Assembly (NCBI GenBank): GCA_019637795.1
Contig: JAHBUY010000005.1
Location: 434,001 to 498,000 of the forward strand
DNA length: 64,000 nt
Direction: 5' to 3'
Source of the DNA: a bacterium
Lineage (GTDB): Bacteria > Desulfobacterota > Binatia > HRBIN30 > CADEER01
A program made the position numbers and the translations under genes. A model generated the notes under the pieces. It saw only the letters and a list, made by a program, of their open reading frames with translations, had not been told where the DNA came from and did not search any database. Position 1 is the stretch's first letter, and every line of letters begins with the position of its first letter. Below, piece by piece: positions 26,142 to 36,568 of the stretch.

Positions 26142-28445
26142 TCAGGCGAGGGTGACGCGCGCGCTGCCGGCGGCGTCGATCACCACCCGCACCACCCAGC
26201 GGCCGGACGCGTCGTGCGAGAACACGTCGGCGGCGCCCTGGCCGACGGCCGGCGCGACGCGCGGCAGCGCGCGGTCGCCGCGGATGCCCGTGGCGCGAAC
26301 GCTGTGCGGCGTGTGCAGCGCCCAGCCGTGCACCTCCGCCGTGGTGCCCGGCACGCCCATGACGTCGAACGCCAAGGCGTCGACGCTGGCGGCGACGCCG
26401 GCGATGCGGCGGTCGCCCATCGTCGCGTAGCGCGCGACGTCGCCGATGAGCGCGCGCTCGCCGGGCAGCAGCGGACACAGCACGCGGAAGTCCCAGTCCT
26501 GGAAGTCGAGCGCCACCGTCCAGGCGCCGTCGGCGGCGAGGCGGGCGCAGGTGCCGCGGCGCCAGTCGTAGGCGATCACCGGGCCCGTGGGGCGCGCCGC
26601 GCCGAGATCGGCGAGGGCGATGGTGTCGGACAGCGCCTGGCGCTGCGCGCTGGCGTGCAGCGTGGCGACGTACACCCAGCGATGCGCGCCATGCTGGGAG
26701 AGGGTCTCGCCGGTGAGCAACGCGGGCGTCAGGTGGCCATGGCGCAGGAAGCAGCGATCGATCGCCGCCAACGGCGCGTCCGGCTTCACCAGCACGCCGT
26801 CCTCGCGGCAGGTGCGCCGCACCAGGTCGCGGTCGGCGGCGCCGATGGCGTCGCCGATGCCCACCGGGCCGGCGCCGAGCGCGGCGAGCAGCGCTTCGAC
26901 CTCGGCATGCGGCTCGGCGCCGCGGTCGGAGAGGAAGACGTCCTTGAAGGCGTTGAGCCCCAGGCCGCGCGCCAGCGCGTTGACGTGCAGGAACCACACC
27001 CAGTTGAGGCCGTTGTCGAACAGGTAGCGGTAGTCGCCGCTGGTGCGGATCGAGGTCAGGTGGCGCAGCGTCACCGACTGCAGGAAGTCCGCCGGCGTCG
27101 CCATGCACCATTGCAGCGTCAGGCCGTGCGCCGACGCGGCGGCGTCGAGCGCCTCCTGCCACTCGCGGGCGCGGCCGGCGCCGGCGCGCAGGCCGCGCAC
27201 GCCGAAGAACGATTCGACCAGCCAGTCCTGCTCGTAGGTCGCGGCGCCCCAGTCGGCGGCGGCGCGCAGCATCTGGTCGACCAGCTCCGGGCCGCGCGGA
27301 TGGGCGTAGGCGCCGTCGACCCACGCCGCGTGGCGCGCGAAGTACGGCGAGGCGCTGGCGAAGTGGCGGCTGTGGAAGGCGAGCGGCCGGCGGCCGAGAC
27401 GGGCGCGCAGGTCGCGGAAGCCGTCGGGAAAGAGATCCGAGCGCGGCTCCCAGCACAGCATGCCGCTCGGCGGCACGATCGGCGCGCCCGCTTCGCTGAC
27501 CGGACGCGGCTGCTCCTGCGGATAGAACCAGGAGTCGATCTGCACCAGCTCGATCGGCAGGCCGCGCGCCTCGCAGTCGGCGACGGCGCGCTCGAGGGTA
27601 GTCAGGTAATCGGCGCCCGGCGCGGTGCGGTAGTAGTAGTGGGCGCCGTTGTCGGTCCAGTAGGAGAGGCGCGCCAGGCCGGGATCGGCGTAGCGGCTCG
27701 GGCGGACGGTGCCGGCGCGCTGGCGCAGCAGCGCGGTCCATTCGGTCAGCGCGGCGCGCGGCGAGGGCGCCGCCCACAACGCCAGCTCGCTGGCGAAGCC
27801 GGGCGGCGCGTGCTCGAGATCGCCGTGCCAGCCGCAGCGCAGGCCGTCGGCCAGCGCCTCGGCGTCGCCCGGCACGGCGATGATCTGCTCGTGGAAGGTG
27901 TCGAGCGCGCCGAGCAGCAGGGTGCGGCCATCGCCGGCGATCAGCAGCAGCGGCGACACCACCGCCGGGCGGTGGGGCGCGAAGAGGAAGCCGCCGCCGT
28001 CGGCATCGCCGAATACCGGCAGCGCGAACTCGGCCCACTGGTGTCCGTAGGTGCGCGCCCCCGCCGGCGCGCCATCGACGGCGCGCTGCAACGGCTGGAA
28101 GGCCGGCCAGGCGACGCGCGGCACCGCGAACGGACCGCTGGCGCCGCCGGCGATGCCCTCCGGCGCGGCGAGCCGGAAGATCGCCAGCGGCCGCTCGCGG
28201 TAGACGCGCAGCGCGGTGCGCAGAACCGGCGCGGTCGGCGGCCAGCACAGCGTGACGGCGGCGAACGCGCCCAGCGCGTCGGCGCCGTCGGCGCGAGTCA
28301 GCGCAGTCGCCTGCAGCGGCGCCGCGCCGGCGAGGCTGAGGCGGCCGGGACCGAACCAGTCGGGCTCGCCCCAGCCGACGCGCACCGCCCCGTCGTCGTC
28401 GACGCGCACGACCAGCCCATCGCCTCCGCGCAGCTCCTCGGCCAT
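26142..28445 (-). CDS. glycoside hydrolase, GH36/melibiase-like (alpha-galactosidase superfamily)
   Basis: I start at ATG 28445 (MAEELRGG); a longer frame from 28481 adds 12 residues without a better ribosome site. The 767-residue product has an N-terminal beta domain and then a TIM-barrel region with ELVQIDSWFYPQEQ, AFHSRHF, ATYEQDWLVESFF and LTSIRTSGDYRY. These match GH36/GH27-type positions, where an Asp in the K/Y-x-x-D strand is the nucleophile and a later Asp is the acid/base. There is no signal peptide, so it is cytoplasmic. Substrate is unknown, and similarity to raffinose synthase-like proteins is equally possible. Confidence 0.75.
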   Translation of the reverse strand: MAEELRGGDGLVVRVDDDGAVRVGWGEPDWFGPGRLSLAGAAPLQATALTRADGADALGAFAAVTLCWPPTAPVLRTALRVYRERPLAIFRLAAPEGIAGGASGPFAVPRVAWPAFQPLQRAVDGAPAGARTYGHQWAEFALPVFGDADGGGFLFAPHRPAVVSPLLLIAGDGRTLLLGALDTFHEQIIAVPGDAEALADGLRCGWHGDLEHAPPGFASELALWAAPSPRAALTEWTALLRQRAGTVRPSRYADPGLARLSYWTDNGAHYYYRTAPGADYLTTLERAVADCEARGLPIELVQIDSWFYPQEQPRPVSEAGAPIVPPSGMLCWEPRSDLFPDGFRDLRARLGRRPLAFHSRHFASASPYFARHAAWVDGAYAHPRGPELVDQMLRAAADWGAATYEQDWLVESFFGVRGLRAGAGRAREWQEALDAAASAHGLTLQWCMATPADFLQSVTLRHLTSIRTSGDYRYLFDNGLNWVWFLHVNALARGLGLNAFKDVFLSDRGAEPHAEVEALLAALGAGPVGIGDAIGAADRDLVRRTCREDGVLVKPDAPLAAIDRCFLRHGHLTPALLTGETLSQHGAHRWVYVATLHASAQRQALSDTIALADLGAARPTGPVIAYDWRRGTCARLAADGAWTVALDFQDWDFRVLCPLLPGERALIGDVARYATMGDRRIAGVAASVDALAFDVMGVPGTTAEVHGWALHTPHSVRATGIRGDRALPRVAPAVGQGAADVFSHDASGRWVVRVVIDAAGSARVTLA

Positions 28446-28500
28446 CGCGGCGGGGGTACCACAGGGGCCGGAGCGGCGCACGGCGGGCGGCGCGGCTTAC

Positions 28501-28663
28501 CCGCCCGCTGAAGAACGGGTCGGCTACTGCGGGCGGGGGGATTGTGCGCCAGCTCTTCGTTGCCGGATCCTCGACAAAACCGACCGGTTTGCCTCCGGTT
28601 CGGCGCCTCGATCTGGCGCACGATCCCTCGCCCTCGCGGCGCCGCCTGTTGTTCAACGGACGG
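28501..28663. mobile_element. MITE-like palindromic element, copy 1
   Basis: This stretch matches 50375-50541 over about 160 bases with roughly 10-15 percent differences. Terminal inverted repeats are partly decayed here: CCCGCTGAAGAAC at the left, against CCGTTGAACAAC read in from the right end. An internal dyad pairs TGCGCCAG near 28545 with CTGGCGCA near 28613. It has no credible coding content. It lies directly after the stop codon of the CheA-like kinase (28664-28666) and could serve as its terminator. No transposase gene is in the window. Confidence 0.7.
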
Positions 28664-29560
28664 TTACCGCTCGGGGATCTCCAGGCGCACGGCGCACCCC
28701 TGGCCGTCGCGCGACTCGATGCCGACGGTGCCGCCGAGGGCGCGGATGGCGCAGGCCACGGCGTCGAGACCGACGCCGCGCCCGGCGAGGGCGTCGGCGC
28801 GTTCGCGGGTGGAGAAGCCGGGTTGGAGGACGACGTCCTCCGCGCGCCCGCCGAGGCCGGCGCGGCGCGCCGCGGCGGCGATGGCCGGACGATCGAGGCC
28901 GCGGCCGTCGTCGCTGACGCTGAGGCACAGACGCGCCGGCTCGCGCAGCGCGGCGACGAGGATGCGGCCGACCCGCGGCTTGCCGGCGGCGTGGCGCTCG
29001 GCGGGCGTCTCGATGCCGTGGGCGACGGCGTTGCGCACCAGGTGCAGCAGGGCGCCGCGCAGCCCGCCGGCGGTGTCGCCGGTGAGGACCACGCTGCCGC
29101 CGCCGACGTCGAGCGCCACCAGCTTGCGCTCGCAGGCCGCCGCCGTCGCCGTGGCGCGCACCAGCAGCGGCGCCAGCGCCCGCAGCGTCAGCGCCGCCTC
29201 GCCGGCCACCGGCGCCGGGTCGGACAGCTCGCCGCGCACCCGCTCGACGACCCGGCGCAGGGCGTGCAGCTCGTCGGTCTCCTGCAGCCCGATTCCGGCG
29301 CCGCGCACGGCGTCGAGCAGCGACTCGGCATCGTGCAGTTGCCGCGCCGCGTGGCTGTAGCCGGCGGCCGCGGCCCCGACCTTCATGGTGTGGAACTCGC
29401 GGAACAGCGCCTCGAGGACGGCCGGCGCATCGGGCGCCAACGGCCGGCCGAGCAGCGATTCGACCCGCGCCAGGCTGCCCGCCGCCTCGCGCGCGAACAC
29501 CGAACGCAACTGGCCCTGCAGGGCCTCCGCATCGACGCCGATCTGGGTGGTCATGCCCAT
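28664..29560 (-). CDS. minimal CheA-like histidine kinase (HPt plus HATPase)
   Basis: This 298-residue protein joins an HPt domain (about residues 15-110, phospho-acceptor His in LFREFHTMKVG) to a HATPase domain. The ATPase part has the N box LVRNAVAHGIETPAERH, G1 VSDDGRGLD and G2 GRGVGLDAV, which are of CheA type. It lacks the P2, clear P3 dimerisation and CheW-like P5 domains of CheA, so it cannot dock to chemoreceptors in the usual way. Two adjacent ATGs (29560, 29554) are possible starts. No response regulator is adjacent; candidates lie at 48-50 kb. Confidence 0.85.
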   Translation of the reverse strand: MGMTTQIGVDAEALQGQLRSVFAREAAGSLARVESLLGRPLAPDAPAVLEALFREFHTMKVGAAAAGYSHAARQLHDAESLLDAVRGAGIGLQETDELHALRRVVERVRGELSDPAPVAGEAALTLRALAPLLVRATATAAACERKLVALDVGGGSVVLTGDTAGGLRGALLHLVRNAVAHGIETPAERHAAGKPRVGRILVAALREPARLCLSVSDDGRGLDRPAIAAAARRAGLGGRAEDVVLQPGFSTRERADALAGRGVGLDAVACAIRALGGTVGIESRDGQGCAVRLEIPER

Positions 29561-29685
29561 CGAACTGCTAGGGCATCACGCAAGACTCCTGCCACCGCGC
29601 CGGCGACGATGGGCGCGGGCGCGAGCCGGCGAGCGAACCCGACGAGCGACGACCCCGCGTCGCCGAGCGGCAAACGGCGCCCGGC

Positions 29686-30885
29686 TCAGGCCGACTGGAG
29701 CGGCTGCGGGCTCGGCCGCGGCAGCGCCAGGAACAGCGGCACGCTGACCAGGTAGATGGCCGCCGCCACCATCCAGGCGAGGCCGATGTCGGTCTCGCGC
29801 GCCAGCCAGCCGAGCGCGATCAGGCCGGTGCCGCCGCCGAGGGTGAACGCCATCGAGCGGATCGACAGCACCGTGGCGCGCCGCGCGGCCGTGGCGTGCT
29901 CGTTCATCCAGGCCTGCAGCACCGGCTCGCTGATGCCGAAGCCGACCTCCTGCAGCAGGAAGCCGACGAAGGCGAGCGGAAAGCTGGTCGCGGCGCCGGC
30001 GCAGCCGAGGGTGAGGGCGCGCCAGGCGACGGCCAGCGCCAGGGTGCGGGCGCGGCCGAGGCGCGGCAGCAGGCGCGGCACGGCGGCGCTGCCGATGATC
30101 GAGGTCACGCCGAGGAACGCCCACACCCAGCCCATCAGCCAGGGCCCCTGCCCCGACAAGCCGCTCAGCCGCGGCTGCCAGAGCTGGAAGGCCGGCATGG
30201 TGGCGCACGAGGTCAGCGCCGTCAGCAGGCAGAGCTGGCGCAGCAGCGGCGCGGCGCGGACGATCTCCACGCCCTCGCCGATCGCGGCGGCGAGCGAGTA
30301 GGAGCCGGGGGCGTGGGCGGCGCGCGGCGGCCGCGCTTCGCGCATGAGCGCGGCGCCGAGCAGGGCGCACAGCAGGAAGCCGCCGGCCCCGATCAGCCAG
30401 GGCAGCGCCAGGTCGCGATCGGCGAGCTGGGCGGCGCCGAGCCCGCCGAGGATCGCCATCGCCTGACCGAGCATCTGACCGCGCGAGAACAGGCGGTCCA
30501 CCGGACGGCGGTCGCCCTCGGCGTGCACGCCGTCGACCGCCCAGGCGTCGAAGGCGCCGGTGGCGAGGGTGGTGCCGATGGCGTCGATCACCTCGGCGAC
30601 CAGAAACGCCGCGAAGGTGTCGGAGCAGTAGTACATGGCGAACGCCGCGGCACGGATCAGGCAGCTCAGGAGGAACGACGCCTTGCGGCCGAACGTGTCG
30701 GCCACCGCGCCGGTCGGCACCTCGAACAGGCAGATGGTGATCAGGTAGACGGCCAGGACGAGGTTGAGCTGCAGCAGATCGAGGCCGCGGTCGAGCAGGA
30801 ACAGCCCGTAGGTCGGCCCGAGCGCCGACCAGGCGATGCGGTAGACACAGGTGAGGAGGTAGTAGACGCGTTCGGTACGGGTCAT
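29686..30885 (-). CDS. major facilitator superfamily transporter
   Basis: This 399-residue protein starts at ATG 30885 and has about 12 hydrophobic helices in two halves. The loop between helices 2 and 3 carries the MFS motif A region FEVPTGAVADTFGRKASFLLS. It resembles putative drug exporters of bacteria. Substrate is unknown. The upstream frame extension is low-complexity and runs through the ArfB promoter region. It is divergent from the ribosome rescue gene, with 158 bases between the two starts. Confidence 0.9.
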   Translation of the reverse strand: MTRTERVYYLLTCVYRIAWSALGPTYGLFLLDRGLDLLQLNLVLAVYLITICLFEVPTGAVADTFGRKASFLLSCLIRAAAFAMYYCSDTFAAFLVAEVIDAIGTTLATGAFDAWAVDGVHAEGDRRPVDRLFSRGQMLGQAMAILGGLGAAQLADRDLALPWLIGAGGFLLCALLGAALMREARPPRAAHAPGSYSLAAAIGEGVEIVRAAPLLRQLCLLTALTSCATMPAFQLWQPRLSGLSGQGPWLMGWVWAFLGVTSIIGSAAVPRLLPRLGRARTLALAVAWRALTLGCAGAATSFPLAFVGFLLQEVGFGISEPVLQAWMNEHATAARRATVLSIRSMAFTLGGGTGLIALGWLARETDIGLAWMVAAAIYLVSVPLFLALPRPSPQPLQSA

Positions 30886-31043
30886 GGCGCGGCCGACCCG
30901 TGCTCGTAACCCGCCCGCCAGGCCCGGTCCACGAAATCCAACACTCGTGTCGACCGCCCCCGCGCGGTCCCCCCTGGAGGTCCCCCATCTGCCCCTGCCC
31001 TGCCCCTCCGACCTCCGTGCCGACATGCGCTATCCTCCGGCCC

Positions 31044-31463
31044 ATGGAGGCGTTGCGAATCACCTCGTCGATCACCGTGCCGCTGGCGGAGATCGAGCTC
31101 AGCTACGCGCGCGCCGGCGGACCCGGCGGGCAGAACGTCAACAAAGTCGCCTCCAAGGCGGTGCTGCGCTTCGATCTGCGCGGCTCGCCGTCGCTGCCGG
31201 AGCGGGTGCGGCAGCGGGCGCTGGCGCAGCTCGCCAACCGCGTCACCGGCGAGGGGGTGCTGGTGCTCTCGTGCGCGACCTCGCGCGATCAGTCGCGCAA
31301 CCGGGCGTTGGTCCTCGAACGGTTGCGCGCCCTGCTCGCCGCCGCCGCCGTGCCGCCGCGGCCGCGACGGCCGACCCGGCCGACGGCGGCCGCCAGGGAG
31401 CGTCGATTGACGGCCAAGAAGGCGCGCGGCGCGCTCAAGCGGGAGCGCGGGCGGGAGGAGTGA
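31044..31463 (+). CDS. arfB: peptidyl-tRNA hydrolase ArfB (ribosome rescue factor)
   Basis: This 139-residue protein matches the length of ArfB (YaeJ). The catalytic loop GGPGGQNVNKVASKAVLRF contains the GGQ tripeptide that hydrolyses peptidyl-tRNA on stalled ribosomes. After a short linker the C-terminus is strongly basic (RRLTAKKARGALKRERG). This is the tail that enters the empty mRNA channel and is required for activity. ATG 31044 gives the expected N-terminus (MEALRITSSITVPLAEIEL); the longer frame is not needed. It is a single gene. Confidence 0.95.
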   Translation: MEALRITSSITVPLAEIELSYARAGGPGGQNVNKVASKAVLRFDLRGSPSLPERVRQRALAQLANRVTGEGVLVLSCATSRDQSRNRALVLERLRALLAAAAVPPRPRRPTRPTAAARERRLTAKKARGALKRERGREE

Positions 31464-31480
31464 TCCGCGTCGGCGCGCGG

Positions 31481-31666
31481 TCAGTCGGTGGACGAGCTCG
31501 TCGATTCGGAGACGGGAGGGGCCGGCGGGGTCGGCGCCTCGGCTTCCGGCGGCTGCTCGGCGAGGGCGGTCGTCGCCTCTACCGACTCGCCTGGGCGCGC
31601 CCGCCGGCCGCGCGCCACCGCCCGGCCGTCGAGTCCGCTCCAGGTCGCTCTGCGCATCTCCGTCAT
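31481..31666 (-). CDS. 61-residue hypothetical protein
   Basis: ATG 31666 has a strong GGGGGAG nine bases upstream. The product is short: a basic first half (RRATWSGLDGRAVARGRRAR) and an acidic, Pro/Ser-rich second half ending STSSSTD. It has no membrane helix or recognisable motif. It is convergent with arfB (17 bases between the stops) and divergent from the secreted esterase gene. The ribosome site favours a real small gene, but the composition could also be chance. Confidence 0.35.
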   Translation of the reverse strand: MTEMRRATWSGLDGRAVARGRRARPGESVEATTALAEQPPEAEAPTPPAPPVSESTSSSTD

Positions 31667-31869
31667 CGCTCCCCCGGACGTACCAATCCACATGCCAGTG
31701 AGATGCCGTGTGACGCGGTACGGTGTCGGCGTCGGCGGGAATTCACGGCTGGGAATGATACGGGAAGTGGATTCCGGTACCAGACAAGAAATTGCCCGCG
31801 GCGCGCGCGCCGGGTTGGCAATGCTGCCGCCAACGGGTTGAATGACCGGACCATCCAAGGGGGAACGTC

Positions 31870-33981
31870 ATGCGCCGTATGCTCATCGCTCTGATTGCTG
31901 CCATCACCGGCCTGGGACTCGCCGCCACCGCTGCCCGCGCCTGTCCCGGCGACTGCAATGGGGATGGCGTCGTCACCGTCGACGAGCTGATCCGCGGCGT
32001 CGGCCTGGCGCTGGAGGCGGAGACTGGCCGGTGCAGCACCTTCGACGCCAACGGCGACGAGCAGGTCACGATCGATGAGCTGATGGCCGGCGTCGCCACC
32101 GCCCTCGGGTCGTGCCCGGCGCCGCCAGCGGTCCGCTTCGCGACCATCGACATCGCCAGCGCCGCCGCGCCGGCCGACACCCCCGGCAGCCCCGGCGTGG
32201 TGGTGAGCAACGCCAAGCTGCTGGCGCAGTTCGGGCCGGACGCCGACCTCAACTTCGCCCGTTACACCCGCTTCCACTTCGACGATGCCGGCGATCGGCC
32301 GGACGCGATCCTCGTCCTCGTCCCCGGCTTCGAGGGCGGCGCCAACACCTTCAAGATCCTCGCCGAGAACCTCCTGCGGCGCGCCCGCCGCGAGACCCAG
32401 TTGGTGGTCGAGGTGTGGGCGTACGACCGGCGCAGCAACCAGCTCGAGGACACCGCCGGGCTCGACATCGCGGAGACGCTCGCCGACGGCACCGTCGCCC
32501 TCGACTGGCTCTACGGCGGCGAGCTCGGCCTGCCGCTCAGCCCGGCGCTGGCGCCGCTCGGCCGGCGGGCGGTGTTCTACAACACCCAGGACGACGTGCC
32601 GTTCATGGCCAACTGGACCGGCCTGGTCTTCTCGCGCGACATCGACGCCATCGTCAGCGCCGCGCGCGCCGCGGCGCGCCATGCCAACGTCTTCCTCGGC
32701 GGCCACTCCGCCGGCACCGGCTTCACCGCCCGCTATGCGGCCACCGACTTCGACCTCGACGGCAGCGGCCCGCCGCAGCCCGGCTACGAGCGCCTGCGCG
32801 GCCTGGTGCTGCTCGAGGGCGGCGGCGGGTCGACCGGCGGCGCGCCGCTCACCGACGACGCGCTGGATCGGATCATCGCCCGCGCCGACGGCGGCCTGTT
32901 CGGCGCCGTGCGCGACAACGCGCCGCGCTGCGTCGACGGCACCACCCCGTGCGCCGTCGCCAGCGAGGCGGTCGACTGCGCCGGCCAGACGCCGGCCAAG
33001 TGCACGCCGCCGGCCACCGCCTACTCGGTGGTCGCCGGCCTGCTCAACCCGCGCATCCTCGCCAGCGTCGAGGTGGTCGGCATCCAGGGGATCACCGACC
33101 CCAATACCGGCCAGGCGCTGCTGTCGGTGCCGCAGGGCGGCGATCCGGACAACACCGCGATCAAGAAGGTGCCCGACCTCGCCACCCTGTCGGTGCTGCC
33201 GGTCGGCACCGTGGAGAGCGGCATCGGCAGCTTCCTCGACGACGACGGCTTCGTCTCCCAGTTCGCCTTCTTCGTCGCCACCTCGCTCGGCGAGCCCGGG
33301 CCGGTGGTCGACGGCCTGGCCACCTGGCACGCCGTCGAGGACGGTCCGCTCTCCGCCAACGCGCTGGTCGACAACGGCCCACCGCCGACCGACCTGCCTG
33401 CCCGGGTCTGGGGCCGCGAGGTCGAGCCGACGCGCTTCGACCGCATGATGCCGACCTTCTATGCCGGCGGCAGCAACTTCACCGACTGGTACTATCCGTC
33501 GTCGGGGCTCAGCACGACGACCGCCCCCGGCGTCTGCGCCGGCGGTCGCTGCACCGCGGGCAACGTCGGCGCCGACTGCGGCAGCGACAGTCAGTGCACG
33601 CAGGCGATCAACCTCGACTCGAGCGCGCTGTCGATCGGGCGCGGCCGCCGCGACATCGAGAACCTCACCCAGGCGGCGGCGATCGACATCCCGGTCATCG
33701 CCTTCGGCGGCAGCAACGGCCTGACCCCGATCCCCGCCAGCTACCTCGGCTTCGCGCAGAGCATCGCGCCCTGCGCGGCGCCCACCTGCGCGGGCGCGCC
33801 GCGCGTCATCTCCGCGACCGAGCCGAACCCCGCCTTCCCCACCTTCGGCGGCGTCGCCGGCGGCTTCGAGGTCTACATCAGCGAAGGCTACGCGCACGTC
33901 GACATCGTCACCGCCGAGGACGACGGCACCAATCACGTCGTCGCCCCGCTGGCGGCGTTCCTGGACCGCAATGCGGACTGA
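31870..33981 (+). CDS. secreted alpha/beta hydrolase (esterase-like) with N-terminal EF-hand pair
   Basis: This 703-residue protein begins with a signal peptide cut near ARACP. Two EF-hand/dockerin-like calcium loops follow, DCNGDGVVTVDE and DANGDEQVTIDE, each leading into a helix (LIRGVGLAL, LMAGVATAL) and bracketed by cysteines. The larger part (about 90-700) has an alpha/beta hydrolase core with VLVPGFEGG, the nucleophile elbow GGHSAGTGF (Ser) and a late catalytic His candidate in SEGYAHVDIVTAED. ATG 31870 is preceded by GGGGGAAC. A secreted esterase or lipase is likely. Cysteine-rich insertions (about 555-590) are unassigned. Confidence 0.8.
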   Translation: MRRMLIALIAAITGLGLAATAARACPGDCNGDGVVTVDELIRGVGLALEAETGRCSTFDANGDEQVTIDELMAGVATALGSCPAPPAVRFATIDIASAAAPADTPGSPGVVVSNAKLLAQFGPDADLNFARYTRFHFDDAGDRPDAILVLVPGFEGGANTFKILAENLLRRARRETQLVVEVWAYDRRSNQLEDTAGLDIAETLADGTVALDWLYGGELGLPLSPALAPLGRRAVFYNTQDDVPFMANWTGLVFSRDIDAIVSAARAAARHANVFLGGHSAGTGFTARYAATDFDLDGSGPPQPGYERLRGLVLLEGGGGSTGGAPLTDDALDRIIARADGGLFGAVRDNAPRCVDGTTPCAVASEAVDCAGQTPAKCTPPATAYSVVAGLLNPRILASVEVVGIQGITDPNTGQALLSVPQGGDPDNTAIKKVPDLATLSVLPVGTVESGIGSFLDDDGFVSQFAFFVATSLGEPGPVVDGLATWHAVEDGPLSANALVDNGPPPTDLPARVWGREVEPTRFDRMMPTFYAGGSNFTDWYYPSSGLSTTTAPGVCAGGRCTAGNVGADCGSDSQCTQAINLDSSALSIGRGRRDIENLTQAAAIDIPVIAFGGSNGLTPIPASYLGFAQSIAPCAAPTCAGAPRVISATEPNPAFPTFGGVAGGFEVYISEGYAHVDIVTAEDDGTNHVVAPLAAFLDRNAD

Positions 33982-34044
33982 CCCCGAGGCCGTCCCCGAC
34001 CGTCGCGTGGCGATCGCCGGCCGGTTATGGTTTGAATCGGTGAC

Positions 34045-34641
34045 GTGAAGCCGCGACCGCTCGTCATCTCCCTCGCCCTCGTCGTCGTCGCCGCCGCCGT
34101 CGGCGGCGGCCTGTTCCTGCGCGCCCGTCCCCACCCGCCGGCGGCCATCGTTCCGGCGGCGCCGCTCGGCCCGCCCAGCGCCCTCGCCGCGGAGGGCATG
34201 CGGCTCGAGGACGAGAACGACTTCGCCGGCGCCGGCGCCCGCTACCAGGAGGCGCTCGCCGCCGACGACGGCGACCGGCAGGCGCGGCTGCGCCTCGGCC
34301 TGCTGCTCTTCAAGCAGGCGAAGTGGGCCGACGCGGTGCCGATCATGATCCGCGCCGCCGGCGAGAATCCGGACAACGGCGAGCTGTTGATCAACCTCGG
34401 CACCGCCCTGCTGCAACTCGACCGCAACGACGAAGGCGTCGAGTGGCTGACCCGCGCCACCCAGGTGGTCCCCGACTCGCCCGCCGCCCACAACAATCTC
34501 GGCGTCGCCCTCGCCAAGGTCGGCCGCTTCGACGACGCCGCCGTCGAGTTCCGGCGCACGCTCGAGATCAAACCCGACCACCGCAGCGCCGGCCGCAGCC
34601 TGCAGATGGTGCAGCAGCAGATCCCCGCCAAGCTGCGCTGA
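34045..34641 (+). CDS. TPR protein with N-terminal membrane anchor
   Basis: GTG 34045 starts a 198-residue protein with one N-terminal helix (residues about 6-26, ISLALVVVAAAVGGGLFL). Three to four tetratricopeptide repeats follow, for example GELLINLGTALLQLDRNDEG and AAHNNLGVALAKVGRFDDAA. TPR domains mediate protein contacts; here the domain faces the periplasm. It lies 63 bases after the esterase gene and 45 bases before fumarase, so it may be co-transcribed with either. There is no evidence for a specific partner. Confidence 0.85.
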   Translation: MKPRPLVISLALVVVAAAVGGGLFLRARPHPPAAIVPAAPLGPPSALAAEGMRLEDENDFAGAGARYQEALAADDGDRQARLRLGLLLFKQAKWADAVPIMIRAAGENPDNGELLINLGTALLQLDRNDEGVEWLTRATQVVPDSPAAHNNLGVALAKVGRFDDAAVEFRRTLEIKPDHRSAGRSLQMVQQQIPAKLR

Positions 34642-34686
34642 CCGTCCGGCTCCGCCGCGCCGCCCATTCATCGTAGGAGTCCGCCC

Positions 34687-36297
<1,611 letters not shown>

Positions 36298-36377
36298 CGG
36301 TCGGCGCGGCGGTGGCGAAGCCGCCCACGACGCGGCCATTCCACGCCGGCGCGCGAATCGGCGAACGAGACGGCCAA

Positions 36378-36568
36378 CCTCGATACGACACGACACCTTC
36401 ACACGGAGGCACGGAGACACGGAGAGGGCAGCGTCGGAATGGCGGGTGGATGCGATCCCCATGGCCATTGCCGATGGCGTTGGCGATCTCGCTCCCGAAC
36501 CCCTCTTGTCCCGGTTCGTCCGTGTCTCCGTGTCTCCGTGGTGAAGTGTTGTCGTCGCATCAAGGCTA
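36378..36568. repeat. dispersed hairpin element with ACGGAG arms, copy B
   Basis: Left arm (36378-36425) and right arm (36520-36566) pair for about 45 bases with few mismatches. The minus-strand right arm begins CCTTGATGCGACGACAACAC and goes on into CACCACGGAGACACGGAG. The inner region is similar to copy A (23540-23734) in inverted orientation, for example GCGTCGGAATGG against GCGTCGGGATGG. The right end overlaps the TAG stop of the outer-membrane protein gene (36566-36568). It lies between two convergent genes, where it is likely to end transcription. Confidence 0.85.

Noticed and set aside
28542..28670. Similar small frames at 28544 and 50419 (both start MRQLFVA) that look like a conserved protein
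   Set aside because: They are parallel translations of the two MITE-like copies. The reading frames continue into unrelated flanking sequence, and neither has a ribosome site.
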